Shown: positions 23,502 through 34,330 of the stretch, one piece after another | How positions within the stretch are numbered: position 1 is the first letter of the stretch | Layout of the letters: each line of letters starts with the position of its first letter | Source: Suillus spraguei | Lineage: Eukaryota > Basidiomycota > Agaricomycetes > Boletales > Suillaceae | Reading direction: 5' to 3' | Assembly (NCBI GenBank): GCA_016800925.1 | Contig: JABCPU010000126.1 | Coordinates: 1-64,000, forward strand | DNA length: 64,000 nt | Program-made: the position numbers and the translations under genes | The notes under the pieces: generated by a model | What the model was told of the DNA's origin: nothing | The model's input: only the letters and a program-made list of their open reading frames with translations | Database searches by the model: none

Positions 23502-23851
23502 GGCGTCAGTGAGTAAGATGGGACGCTGTGCACTCGGCGAGGAAGATGGGTAAGAGGGACAACGAACGAGATAAGAAAACAGATGAATATGAATCTAGGG
23601 TTCCTAAGATCCGCCCGGGCTAGCGCGTCTTTAGGATTCCGTGATGGGAATGGAGGGATGTTTGACAACAATCCTCAAGTGTCACCCTGATCACTAAAAA
23701 CTCATTAACCTCATGGAATCCCGTTGCCATCATATAATCCATCATATTCATACCAGGGAATTTTGTCATGATTCCAGGCGTTGTATGCATTTCACTGTAT
23801 TACAACAGCTCAGTTTGAGGTGACCTACTACGAGCGTCGTGTTGAAGATCG
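23502..23851 (-). promoter_or_regulatory. 5' flank of the AASS gene
   Basis: No coding sequence. This upstream DNA, including GATCCGCCCGGGCTAGC near 23610 and the CATGGAATCCCGTTGCCATC block near 23713, is conserved in the partial copy at 31395-31690. The duplication therefore carried the promoter along with the first exon. Confidence 0.5.
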
Positions 23852-23938
23852 GGAAATGTGATAGACGCCCGTTCTATGTAATCTAACACCCGAATAGGTA
23901 ACTCGGGTCCCGAGTAACTTTGACCCGATCACACAACA
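23852..23938. repeat. Flanking motif of the DUF6534 repeat (copy A)
   Basis: Contains GTGATAGACGCCCGTTCTAT, then TAACACCCGAATAGGTAAC and a CGGGTCCCGAGTAA..TGACCCG core. The same order is seen beyond the 3' end of the DUF6534 gene at 61.2 kb, and as isolated pieces at 27.39 and 31.7 kb. Confidence 0.75.
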
Positions 23939-23966
23939 CACGCTAAATTGTGCTCAGTCTCGTGGG

Positions 23967-24856
23967 TAGTGTTGTGGGGCCATTCTGCCACGTGGCAGGG
24001 CAGAACTGGCACTGCCAGGCAGATGGCAGAACCTCCTGGGCAGAATGTGGCAGAACTCCCGCACCTGCAGAACCGTGGGAGGATATACTATACAGTGTAT
24101 GATAGCGTGAATCAAGCACTTTTAAACTCTCTACAATGGCTACTAAGCCTGGGGGCCAGCCTCTGAACACCCTCATTGAAAACAACTTCAAAAAGGGGAA
24201 TGCTACTTCTGCCAAATCCAACAGATACCTCGGACACGCACCCACTGAAGGCATTTGCAATTGTCATCCTATCCATCGTCCCACATGCGGCTGAGGTTGA
24301 ACGGCTCTTTTCAGACCTTGGTGGTACGCAGTCGGCCAAGCACTGCAATCTTTCAGTTCGCACATTCGAGACACTTGGTAAGGTCCGCGCTAATCTTCGC
24401 TACCATGTCCACCTCAAGAATGTTACTGACGGCAAACCAACACGACGACGCCACGCTCACATGCACACAACCGAACTTCCGGGAATTGATACGGAGGTTG
24501 CCAAACAGCTTGAAACCGACTTTGCGTTCGTTCCCCCACTTTCGGCAGTCTCCAGTGACAATCTCGAGGGTCCCGAATCAATCTCACTTGATGATATTGA
24601 TCCTGAGTTTGCTCGACTCGAAGATATTCGTAATGCGGAAAAAACGATGAGCACAGAGTTTTCCTCGGACTGGGATGTGGATAGGAAGGAAGTTTTGCAA
24701 GTGAGAGCATTTGACTTCGCAGAACTGCAGCGTGTCGATGAGGGATTGGTGCCTGCGGCGATCGAGGACGAAATTATGGTCATGGATCATGATGCAAATG
24801 AAGATGGGACATGGAATATCGACTCTATGTTGCTGTCGAGCGGTCTTACATATAAT
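23967..24856 (+). mobile_element. Internally deleted hAT element remnant
   Basis: The left end reads TAGTGTTGTGGGGCC, a hAT-like terminus. It is followed by subterminal copies of GGCAGAA and a perfect palindrome CTGCCACGTGGCAG at 23978-23991. A deleted transposase gene follows. The right terminus is missing: sequence beyond about 24856 is shared with the two other DUF6534 repeat copies, so the hAT was truncated there. It is a non-autonomous relic. Confidence 0.6.
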
Positions 24857-24928
24857 TATGACTGGCCGGACCTTCGTGGTGAACATGACTTCAGAGTTTC
24901 TTGTGTAGAATCTTTGACACCTAAGTGA
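24136..24928 (+). pseudogene. hAT transposase, N-terminus joined to C-terminal domain
   Basis: The first about 30 codons (from the ATG at 24136, 'NNFKKGNATSAKSNRYL') resemble the region just before the BED zinc finger of mushroom hAT transposases. The frame then jumps to 'HPLKAFAIVILSIVPHAAEV', 'ERLFSDLGGTQSAKHCNLSV' and 'TFETLGKVRANLRYH', the conserved C-terminal dimerisation domain. The catalytic core between them is absent, so the gene has a large internal deletion. The 250-codon C-terminal frame stays open, but its last part ('YDWPDLRGEHDFRVSCVE') lies in DNA shared with the neighbouring DUF6534 repeats and is probably not original transposase sequence. Confidence 0.75.
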
Positions 24929-26042
24929 GGGACCGTATAAGCTCAATGATCAAGTACTCACCCCAAACCACTGACAGCTAGAAACCAAGACGACAACATA
25001 TCAGGAAAGTGGCATCAGAATTGAAAGATTGATGTAACTCATGCCACCAACTAGTGTCCAAAAGTCAGAGAGGTTTCATGGCTGATAAAAAGAGCTGATT
25101 GAACGATGCAGTAGCGAGGATGCACTGATGGTTTGTTATCATGATAGCTCTCTACGAAAGAAATAATGAAAAGGTGATCTCACAATGAGCCCTGTGATTC
25201 AGTGATTGTTGCCCGTGACTAGAAGAACGCTTTGAAGCCATCACTCTCGCAGATCCTGAAGGACTCACTTATCCACACCCTGGACGCATAGAAACTGGAT
25301 TGTTGAAACAAATAAGCATCATGCCGAGGGCCAGTCGCTGAGTGATACATACCACCGGACGAAAAAAGCGATCGAATACTGATAAGTTGTTAGTAGACAT
25401 CATGAATGGCTAAACATAGAGGACTTACTGCCGTAAATACTGCCAGCTTCGTCGCCAATGACCATTACACAAAACACTACCATAAGACAAATGTACTTGC
25501 CGGTATCTGCCTATTCTCCCGATGAGCACGTTTGAGACCTAGGAAGAAATCTATCGACTTACAAGGAGATTTTAGTCGTGCACTGGAGGGACATGCTACG
25601 TCGGCACGAAATGAGGATAGACCAGTATACTGCCATCATTGAGAATTGGTTGATTGTGTCGAAAAGACTGTGAAACCGTCACGGTATTAGTATATGCGGA
25701 AGATTGTGCGGAGGACTCACAAGACTGTCATTACCTAGCGATGAAAGACGTCATTGCCAATATTTTGAATAATGTGAAAAGTTGTACTCACAGATAACTT
25801 GAGTCTCTTCGAATCTTGGGGAAAAGATCGTAGGTAGAACACATACTGCCCAAAGAATATCCCATAGAGCCTTTATAATGCTGCAGATCAATTGATTGGA
25901 TAGAGATTGAGTGACGAGAGACCATACGCTGTAGCTATGCTGTATCCTTGACCCAGAGTCAGCTGGGAGGTAAGGGTGAATCACCGGAACGCTCACCAAT
26001 GAACCCCGGCCCCCACGTAACCTCAGCAGAATTGGGCGCCAT
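24856..26042 (-). pseudogene. Truncated DUF6534 membrane-protein gene (copy A)
   Basis: This is the 5' half of the gene family seen complete at 28.5-30.3 and 61.4-63.3 kb. The start codon at 26042 gives 'MAPNSAEVTWGPGFIG', followed by the donor GTGAGCG. The exons coding the first transmembrane segments are recognisable by alignment to the other copies. The sequence ends where the hAT remnant begins, so the last four or so exons, including the conserved C-terminal LNARKS segment, are lost. Promoter-side DNA to about 26150 is also shared with the other copies. Confidence 0.65.
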
Positions 26043-26724
26043 GGGACAATAGAGATAGAGAGGGAGCCGAAGTGAATAGAAATTTTCATGCCTTTATACT
26101 ATATTCATGAATGAGTGTGCTTGCAAAGCACTACGGCAATCATGACACCATACTATCATTTCCTGTAGTATGTAACATGTTCATAAAATCTTTTCTAGCC
26201 CCTCGACCACATCACCTTTTCTTTCGAGAATTTTACCTATCATATATTTATATCTCTTCTACATGGATCTTATTTTTTTTACTAATTTTTAGAGTAATGT
26301 AGCGCGGTGTCGGAACGAGCCCGAGAAAACTCAGGGTCACCTTTCAATCTGCAGAATTTGGTCACGGCCTGTGGCATAGTAGCGCCACAATCGACTTGCA
26401 CCTCCTGAACTTTGCGTGCCGTGTGCGTCGTGAAAGGCTCGAAACCGGCGTAAATACAGCAGTATTATTGACCCAGAGTTTGGTGTTTTATCCCTCCAGC
26501 ATCGTCTACTCGCATGGATCCGAATAATTCCGGTGTTATCGAAGCGGTTTCATTAGGAGCCTCAGGACGTGCAGGCCTCGTGGTCGGATAAAGGGCGACT
26601 TGCGATAAAGCTTCTATCCCACCGTGCACCACCCTTACAGTGGGCCATGAGTATCGCGTAGACCACTTACTCCCATTGTTCACATAGACTCAGTAGTAGT
26701 AATTCTAAATGGAACGAGAGATAC

Positions 26725-26890
26725 GAACGGTAGGGGTACCTGACGAGAGGTACGAGTGTAGGGTACCCCGATCAGAACTTTGTGATAGCAGCAGTGCATC
26801 ACGTGGTCTTCCGCACTACAGAGTGCTCGCGCCACGCTCCAGCAGGTTCAAACCTGCCTGCCGCCTTGTGCTTTTTCTTTTTTCTTCTCT
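26725..26890 (+). repeat. Possible tRNA-derived SINE-like sequence
   Basis: A box-B-like GGTTCAAACC at about 26848 sits in a small stem (GCAGG/CCTGC). It is preceded at 35-60 nt by a loose box-A-like stretch (TGCATCACGTGGTC) and followed by a T-rich tract. The T loop would be six rather than seven bases, so this is not a working tRNA. There is only one copy in the window, so the call rests on promoter-like boxes alone. Confidence 0.25.
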
Positions 26891-27390
26891 CCAAATTTCG
26901 AGGATCCTAGGCAACTCCCAAACTTGGTTTTCCTATTTGCTAGGCCATCTTTGGCTGCTTGGCAACTCTGTGGGCTCTGAGGGCCTAGATCCTTGCACGC
27001 ATCCGCATGCAATGAAGATAAGCTCGGCGGGGAAGCTGGCCATGGATAGAGGGCATCCAAAATGCTTCTGCGTCGCTCTCTCAAGAATACTCATGCAGGA
27101 AGTTTGTCGTTGAAAACTCTCGTCAGGTTCCTCGCCCATCTAGGCACCTGATAAGGGGAGGGAACTATCTGCCCACTCACCTTGGTGTGGAGTAGGTTGC
27201 CCCGCATATTGGTTATTGTTGACTCGCTTAATCCCTCCCATTGCTCTTGCCCGCACCTTTGCTCGTGCGGATGCCTACATTTTACTCACGTGGATGCCCA
27301 CACAGGAATGAATCTATCCGGACAAGTTTGAGCCTCTGCCAACCTGGGTTCCATAGGCATCATCAGGGGTCCTGGGAGAGCTGCAAGCGA

Positions 27391-27451
27391 GGAAATGTGA
27401 TAGACGCCCGTTCTATGTAATCTAACACCCGAATAGGTGACCCTGGTCCCG
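27391..27451. repeat. Isolated DUF6534 flanking motif (copy B)
   Basis: About 60 bp nearly identical to 23852-23911, ending GAATAGGTGACC. No DUF6534 exons adjoin it directly, so it is a stray end. Confidence 0.7.
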
Positions 27452-27741
27452 TATGGAAAGCCAGACCATCGTGCTCTACTTCCAAGGCTTCCACTTCTCA
27501 GAGGCTTCCTAGTAAGGTAGGTGCCTCCAGTGGCCTCCGAACACCCTGTGCGACCATTCTAATGTGTCATGTAGATTTATTCCCACTGCCATAGGGAAGT
27601 GAGTTATATCGTGTTTACCACTGGAACCTCATTCAATCGGTCATCTTTCCGCATCTGTTGCTTTTGACCTTGAATCGTATCCTTTTCTCGTCTTCTTCGA
27701 TTGCTCGTTGCTCGGCCATTTGGACCCAAGTTCACGTTTCG

Positions 27742-27846
27742 CTGAAATCCCTATGGCCTCAGTGATTCATTGCTGTGCTCTCACTACCGATGTCGCGTTC
27801 GAGGTCGCGTGTGGTCTCGATGTTATGTTTGGGATGAACTGGATTG
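27742..27846 (+). pseudogene. Possible retropepsin-like fragment
   Basis: The frame reads 'TTDVAFEVACGLDVMFGMNW' then 'IAA' and a stop. The '..LDVMFGMNWI' pattern resembles the '..LGMDWL' block found after the flap of retroelement proteases. No catalytic DTG or DSG is seen upstream and no reverse transcriptase follows. This is weak evidence. Confidence 0.2.
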
Positions 27847-28480
27847 CTGCGTAGCCACCGTTTTGTGGGAAGATATGACTCCCATCTCCAATCTTCCATG
27901 TCTGGCCTTCAAGATGGTGACAGCGTCTCATTGTCCTCGTTTTTTTAGTATCTGCTAATTTCCTTCTGTGTTTCTAGAAACTCCATGTATACTCAGTGTG
28001 GTAATGTCAATCATATTGAACCTGCTGCTAATGATGATGAATTAGAATTATCTCAGTCTTCGTCCCACGTCGGGGCAATTTTATTGTCTCGTAGACATTC
28101 AGACTCGAACTTCATTGTCCATGCCATCTTTTCGGGCCGTGTCAATCGGGAGCCCCATAAGCTTTCAACTTAGGAAGTCTCGTGAGTCGTTAAGCAGAAG
28201 AGTTAAAAGCCTTGGAAGTAGAGCACGGTGGTCTGGCTTTTCATAGTCCCGGGTGATTTTGACCCGCTCGGCGCCAGGTCTGCTGTTGAGATCACACAGC
28301 ACACACTTCAGCACAGCTATATTTGAATATAAGCTACATTTGTGTACACAATGTATAGTGTCGATGGAGGAGTTAGAGGGAAGTTGTAGGATAGATGGCA
28401 CACGCCATATGGTGCCCAAGGATTACGGAGGTCATAAGTGTATGAATATCATATCCGATGTCTGCCAGAACAACAAAATA

Positions 28481-30330
28481 TCACCGTATTGTAGGTATTG
28501 TAGGAAGCTCAGTTAAATTGTAGCCAAGCTGTTCCCGTTCGCGGATGGACTTCCTAGCATTGAGCCTGACCACCGATTTAACGCTTTAGCGAGCTTCGCG
28601 TACAGAAACAATCTTACTCACACCGTCATCATCGAGTTCATATAGGCTATGACGAGGGTTTTTAGTGTATGTATATTTGCAGCAAGAAACATACTGACAT
28701 CTCCCTAGTACGGCTCCGGGCGCAGCGGTATAGAACTGTCCATCTTGAAGCATATACTGGAGCGGCCTTGACCTCTGGTCTCGCAAGCATGGACAACAAC
28801 AACTTACCAGCACAGTCACAGTGATTGCTACAATACTAGGAGCAATGTGAAGTGGGGTATACAACAGGGGAGAATTGTACATACCACGAAAATAAACCCG
28901 TGTTGATAAAAATCCACATCATATCACTGATATAATTTCTTGACTTTCTCCTGCCATCACAGAATCCCGCATGAGTCGGACAACAAGAGAACAGAGAAAC
29001 CACACACCGAACATTTCCTGTTCGTGCTGGTCGCATGAACAACCATATGGACCCTGTAATGACAACATCACATAATGCGCTGGCGGATGATGATATTGGA
29101 ATCCACTAATTCGAGATAAGGGCTCGTTAGGTTATTCCAAACTATGCTATGACTGGTCGGACCTTCGTGGCGAACATGACTTCAGAGTTTCTTGTGTATA
29201 ACCTATGGCACCTAAGTGAGGGACCGTATAAACTCGATGATCAAGTACTCACCCTAAACTACCGATGACTAGAAACCAAGACGATAACATATCAGGAAAG
29301 TGGTATCAGAATTGAAAGATTAATGTAACTCATGCCACCAACTAGTGTCCAAAAGTCAGAGAGGTTTCATGGCTGATAAAAAGAGCTGACCGAACGATGC
29401 AGTAGCGAAGATGCACTGATGGTTTGTTATCATGACAGCTCTCTACGAAAGAAATAATGAAAAGGTGATCTCACAATTAGCCCTGTGATCCAGTGATTGT
29501 TGCCTGTGACTAGAGGAACGCTTTGAAGCCGTCACTCTCGCAGATCCTGAAGGACTCACTTATCCACACCCTGGACGCATAGAAACTGGATTGTTGAAAA
29601 AAATAAGCATCATGCTGAAGGCCACTCACTGGGAGACACATACAACTGAACGAAGAGAACGATCCAATACTGATAATTTGTCACTAAGACATCACGGATG
29701 CCCAATCATAGAGGACTTACTGTCGTAAATGCTCCCAGCTTCGTCGTTAATGATCACTACACAGTATACCACAATAAGACAAATGTACTTGCCGACATCT
29801 GCCTATTCTCTCAATGAGCGCGTTTGAGACCCAGGAAGAAATTCATCAACTTACAAGGGGGTTTCAGTCGTGCACTGGAGGGATATGCTACGTCGGCACG
29901 AAATGAGGATAGACCAGTATACCGCCATCAATGAGAATTGGTTGATTGTGTCGAAAAGACTGTGACACCGTCATATCAGCACATACGCAAGATTGTGCGG
30001 AGGACTCACAAGACTGTCGTTACCTAGCGATGAAAGATGTCATTGCCAATATTTTTAATAGTGTAAAAAGTTGTACTCACAAATAACTTGAGTCTTTTCG
30101 AATCTTGCGGAAACGATAGCATGTAGAACACGTACTGCCCAAAGGATATTCCATAGAGCCTTCACAATTCTGCAGATCAATTGATTGGATAGAGACTGGG
30201 TGACGAGAGACCATACGCTGTAGCTATCATGTACCCTTGGCCTGGAGTCAGCTACGAGGTAAGGTGAATCACCGGAACGCTCACCAATGAACCCCGGCCC
30301 CCACATAACCTCAGTAGAATTGGGCGCCAT
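28481..30330 (-). CDS. DUF6534 multipass membrane protein (copy B)
   Basis: A fungal transmembrane protein of unknown function. The exons, read across short GT..AG introns, give the family pattern in order: 'MAPNSTEVMWGPGFIG', 'LYGISFGQYVFYMLSFPQDS', 'LLFDTINQFSLMAVYWSILI', 'QQSSFYASRVWI', 'VTGNNHWITGLIV', 'ALCDVVITGSIWLFMRPART', 'RKSRNYISDMMWIFINTG', 'SIVAITVTVLYMLQDGQFY', 'YMNSMMTV' and 'LNARKSIREREQ', with the stop at 28481-28483. This corresponds to about seven helices and the conserved '..NS..LNAR' ending. About nine introns are needed, one joining a 14-nt exon. Two central exons are not fully resolved. It is probably expressed in the intact state, but this is unproven. Confidence 0.65.
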
Positions 30331-30914
30331 GGGACAGTAAAGAAAGAGAGTGAGCTGAAGTAGATCTACGAAACTTTCATGCCTTTATATTCATGCCATC
30401 GTCGAACGCCATGCCGAGGTTCCGAGCTTTACCCGTGCTCATCCCCGCTCAGGTTATTAGTACTTAAATGGACCAAATGAAACGAAGAACTAACGAAACT
30501 TGAACCTGAACGCTTTCAGGCTCCGAGTTGGGATCTAGTAGTAGTTCAAGTTACCTCATGACTAGTGACTACCGATGAGCCTACCATGACTTTTTAAGTA
30601 CTGTTAGAAGCAGATGATAATTCTGAATACCCTTGCGTTCAGCTCATGATCATACCTTAATAGCTAGGCAAATTTGTTTTGAATTTAATCACTCGGTATG
30701 TTACCGTTGTAGGGAACCGGGGGGGTAATAAGATATATAAGCTTTACAGCATAAGTAATTTAGTCAGTTATGTATGTACCAACTCTACGCCTGCATGCAA
30801 TGGCCCATTGGGCGCTGTAAATGCTTTTTGCACAATTTCTGTACGGCCTAAAGTGGCATATTGAATCATTTATTAGGCTCAGTACTCGGCACTCAGTGAC
30901 CACTGACCAGCATA
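30331..30914. other. 5' flank of DUF6534 copy B and unrecognised DNA
   Basis: The first about 150 bp is shared with the promoter side of copies A and C (GTGCTCATC..TTATTAGTA near 30437). The remaining sequence has no recognisable gene. Confidence 0.5.
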
Positions 30915-31226
30915 TTGCAATATACTTTGGTAAATGCGCAGACGTAGAACCTCAGGCCAGACGTTCTTTCCAGGGACTGCTTAGCTCGGATTGCTGCGTC
31001 TTCACAGATCCGGGTACAGCCTGTGGTGTCTTTGACACGATGGCGTTGCTCATACACGTACAAAGAGGTATATATACATTTCAGGTATTATTAAAAGATG
31101 CCCACAGCAAGTTCTGCAAATCCTAGTACCCTTGTGTTTGCATAATCAAACACACTGAATAGTTCTGGATAAAGACATCGCCAATGATTGTGAAATCTGC
31201 AGTAAGGATATCCTTTGTAAAGCCGG
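30915..31226. pseudogene. Scrambled copy of the 9-kb pepsin gene 3' end
   Basis: 30918-31050 matches the pepsin locus at about 8811-8960 in inverted orientation ('..SSDCLA' now on the plus strand). 31050-31226 matches 8650-8810 in direct orientation ('FSVFDYANTR' on the minus strand). The two parts meet head to head at GTTGCTCATAC, producing a rearranged fragment with no coding capacity. Confidence 0.7.
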
Positions 31227-31394
31227 CCAGCTGCGCATTCTTGATGGATCTTCTCATCGTATGCCCGCTGTGACTTTTGCGTGTTCAGGCGACACCGTAA
31301 CAAGTGTCCTGCGAGCTGGTAAAGGATAAACGTGTCTTGTAAGTGGCCTGCCAGGTAGATACTGAGGCAAGCGCCGGAGGCTCGCGATAATCAT
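31227..31394 (-). pseudogene. Partial duplicate of AASS first exon
   Basis: The sequence matches 23340-23501 closely. The minus-strand ATG at 31394 begins 'MIIASLRRLPQYLPG' and continues '..[17 protein letters not shown]'. It stops within the region that codes 'GIRREDPSR' in the complete gene, where it joins the pepsin fragment. The upstream DNA to about 31690 is copied too. Without the catalytic domains it cannot be functional. Confidence 0.85.
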
Positions 31395-31976
31395 GGTGTC
31401 AATGAGCAAGATGGGACGCTGTGGGTGAGAAGGATAACGACCGAGATAAGAAAAACGGATCAGTATGAATCGAGTCTAGGGTCCCTGAGATCCACCCGAG
31501 CTAGCAGGCGTCTCAAGTGCCACGCTAATATTTCACGAAAAACTTATTAACCCCATGGAATCCCGTTGCCATCCTAGAATCCATCATATTCATACCAGAA
31601 AATTTTGTATCCATCATTATTCTAGGTGTAGCATGTATTGCAACAGCTCAGTTTGAGGTGACCGGTGACCGGTGACCCATGATGAAGATGGTAAGCGAGG
31701 AACGTGATAGATAGACGCCCAATCTAATCCTCGAATAGGTGTTCTGGGTAATTTTGGCCCGTGCTTTATTGAGATCACACAACACACACTTCAGCACAGC
31801 TAAATATAAGCTAGATTTGTGTACATAATGTCACTGGTATAATCGCCGTGCTGTATGTCCACAATAAAATATATGCGAAATCATCATCTAAGAAGTACTT
31901 AGCTAATAGCAAACATGAATAAGTACCCTAATATTAACATCGCCGTGATACACTGGGACTCAGACATTCAAATCTA
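31395..31976. other. Copied AASS upstream region and stray flanking motif
   Basis: 31395-31670 is the duplicated AASS promoter side. 31690-31830 holds another copy of the DUF6534 flanking motif (GATAGACGCCC..GAATAGGT, then GGGTAATTTTGGCCCG). The remainder, up to the stop of the ABC1-family gene, is unrecognised. Confidence 0.7.
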
Positions 31977-34034
31977 CTAGCCCTCAAACGCCCCGGGCCC
32001 CACCTCGACACCAAATGTGCTCCTCGCAAACCCCCTCACACTCCTTTCAAGCTCATCCTCAAATCCTCCATTCATGAGACCCAACAACGCGCGCACACGC
32101 TGCCGAATCTTCGACACCCAGAACACGACGTCGAGGCTGAACATGGCAGTGCGGAAGAGTACGTCGCGCCATAGCTCGCGCGTATCGAGGCGGGCATACC
32201 ATGCGCGAGAGGATCGTTCATGCGTTGTGACAAGCGAGCGGGAAGCCCAATACGCGGTGATTTTAATGCGATTGACTGGAGAACCGAGCGATTGGTTGTT
32301 GCCTTGCACGATTCTTTGGGATAAGAGTTAGCGAATATAAATGTATAGATGTGAAATCTACGTACCGCATATTCCGCCCTAAGAAAATGAGCTCCTTGGG
32401 CATCTTATCGGTATCGACAAGAAATCGTTTCAGTCGTTCCTTCATCTGTATACTCTGCTCATATGCATTAAGTTCCTTGCCAGGATCTCCATTAACCTTC
32501 TCTGCATGTGAACCGGACCCGTTAGCCCGCCCAATTTTCACAGGCCGCATCAAGACAGCACTCGCAAACAACCCCGCCTCGCCGACACCCCAGCTTTCAG
32601 TGATGTTTCTTAACGTGTCCCAATCCGAGATGAGGAGTGCACGCCAGAGAGAAGCGTACTGACGCTTGACGATGGGGCGTATGGTGACATATAAGCCATG
32701 GTCCAGCAGTACCAGCTGAGGGTCGCGGAGTACGGGTTTCGATGCCGATTTAGATGATGACGAAGGGCCTGGGCGGGCACGAATAATGATGTTCCCTGGG
32801 TGCGGGTCGCAGTGGACAAAGCCCCAGTCAAACATTTGTGCGCTGAAAAGCTCAACCTGCACGAATAGGAGGGATATCAACCATAAGTCTATAGAAAGAC
32901 AAGGATGCGGACCATCGTATGCATTATTGCGCGCATCCCCCCCTTCAACTTGACATGATTCATGCCCTCGGGGATGCCATTTTTCTCTTCTTCATGCACC
33001 GTATCCGCAAACATTCCCCCACCTTTTTCACGTAGTTTCTCACCGACAATTCGACCTAGTGCCTCCCGATCGCTTAATCGCACGCCATCAATCCATTCTG
33101 CTGTTAGCACACGCTTGGTTGAGTATTCGGGATAAACCTTTGGAATGTGAACTTTGCCAGCCAGGCGGGGTTCGGATGCAACGAGAGACGCAGTCCGCTG
33201 TGCGTTAGAGGCCTCAGCAAGGAAATCAAGTTCAGCGTGGAGGTGAGAGGAAATAAAATCTACTGACGCGTCAGTTCTGTATTTAATTGCCATGGAAGAC
33301 AGACGCACCAACAGCAAAATAAACAGGTAGATCAAACACCCACTTCTCGAATGCCCACATCACGGCTCTAAATGCCATGAGATCGTAACTGGTCTGGCGC
33401 CCTACATCTGGTTTCTGTACTTTCACCGCGACCCAGTCGCCATCCCATGTGCGTGCTTTGTGAACCTGTGCTACGGAAGCACTCGCCACGGCTTTTTCAT
33501 CAAAGTAAGCAAACAGTTCTTGAGGGGACTTATTAAATTCGCGTTGGAATACGCGAGCGATGGTAGAATAAGGAATTTGTGGAGCATCATCGAAGAGGCG
33601 GGCAAACTTTTGCTGAAATGGTGCGGGCATAAGCGCGGCATTGGCGCCTATTGCTTGACCTAGATTGAATGAGACATTATAAAGGGGAAGTGAGTGAACA
33701 GAGTAACATACCAATCTTTATGTACAGTCCGCCATTGCTAGTGAAAAGGTCATACATTCGATCTGCAACGCGCTGGTGGATGGCGGGTATACGGTCTGCA
33801 TGCTCTGGCGTAAAGTTTAGCTTATAGTCTGCTGATATGAGTGCACACTATTTGTCGATAGTCATAAATTTGAAAGCGCTGAATCATGATTAGTCTCACA
33901 GTCCATAGTGTGCGAAGGTTGCGGGTTACGGCGGACGCATTGAGTTCGGTATCTGCAAGGTAAGCTGCACTAAGACCGAAGGTAGTGTATGCTGTCCGTT
34001 TAGCCAGGCGAGAGCGAGAAAGGCGGAGGAGCAT
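31977..34034 (-). CDS. ABC1/ADCK (UbiB-like) atypical kinase
   Basis: Member of the ABC1 family that acts in mitochondria in quinone and lipid homeostasis; the closest yeast relative is probably Mcp2 (ADCK1/5 type), an inference from layout. The N-terminus is Arg-rich ('LLRLSRSRLAKRTAYTTF') and suits mitochondrial import. Hallmarks: KxGQ in 'GGLYIKIG|QAIG' across an intron, the Ala-rich nucleotide loop 'AVASASVAQVHKA', the catalytic Lys region 'WVAVKVQKPDV', 'LDFLAEASNAQR', 'VLTAEWIDGVRLSD', the catalytic loop 'FVHCDPHPGNI' and 'LVLLDHGLYV' in place of DFG. The C-terminal helical region ends '..STFGVEVGPGAFEG'. It has several short introns and appears intact. Confidence 0.88.
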
Positions 34035-34330
34035 TGAAGAGCGGGTGCATCAGTGCTGACCCAAGACTTTTAACCAAGATGCCGCCTAGTTCATCCCGTG
34101 ACGTGGACGGCTTGGTTCGGGTAATCGGCAACCTAATGTATATACTGGTCTGTCCAACTCTACGAGTCTACTCTACTTCAATAATCATTCCGTTTCATTG
34201 CACACTTACACCCGTCAGGGCGGTTTGTTGTAGTGGTTGTGAAATGACTGGTTTCGTTGAAAATATCCTGTAAGTACTCCTGAAGGGACAAATGTTTTTG
34301 CTACTGCAGCTATCGTTGAACTCGTTCTAC

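Larger units (their letters stand above)
26043..28480. other. Accessory DNA between two DUF6534 copies
   Basis: No intact gene. It holds a possible SINE-like patch (26725-26890), an isolated DUF6534 flanking motif (27391-27451) and a short retropepsin-like fragment near 27.75-27.84 kb. The remaining sequence is unrecognised. Confidence 0.45.

Noticed and set aside
24176..24928. Intact 250-residue gene
   Set aside because: The sequence is only the C-terminal dimerisation domain of a hAT transposase plus DNA shared with the neighbouring repeat. It lacks the catalytic core.
26840..26870. Functional tRNA gene
   Set aside because: The T loop would have six bases, and no acceptor or anticodon stems can be formed around it.
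27770..28173. Retrotransposon protease gene
   Set aside because: Only a short '..GMNWI' segment resembles a retropepsin. The catalytic motif and downstream polymerase are missing, so it is kept only as a very low-confidence fragment.
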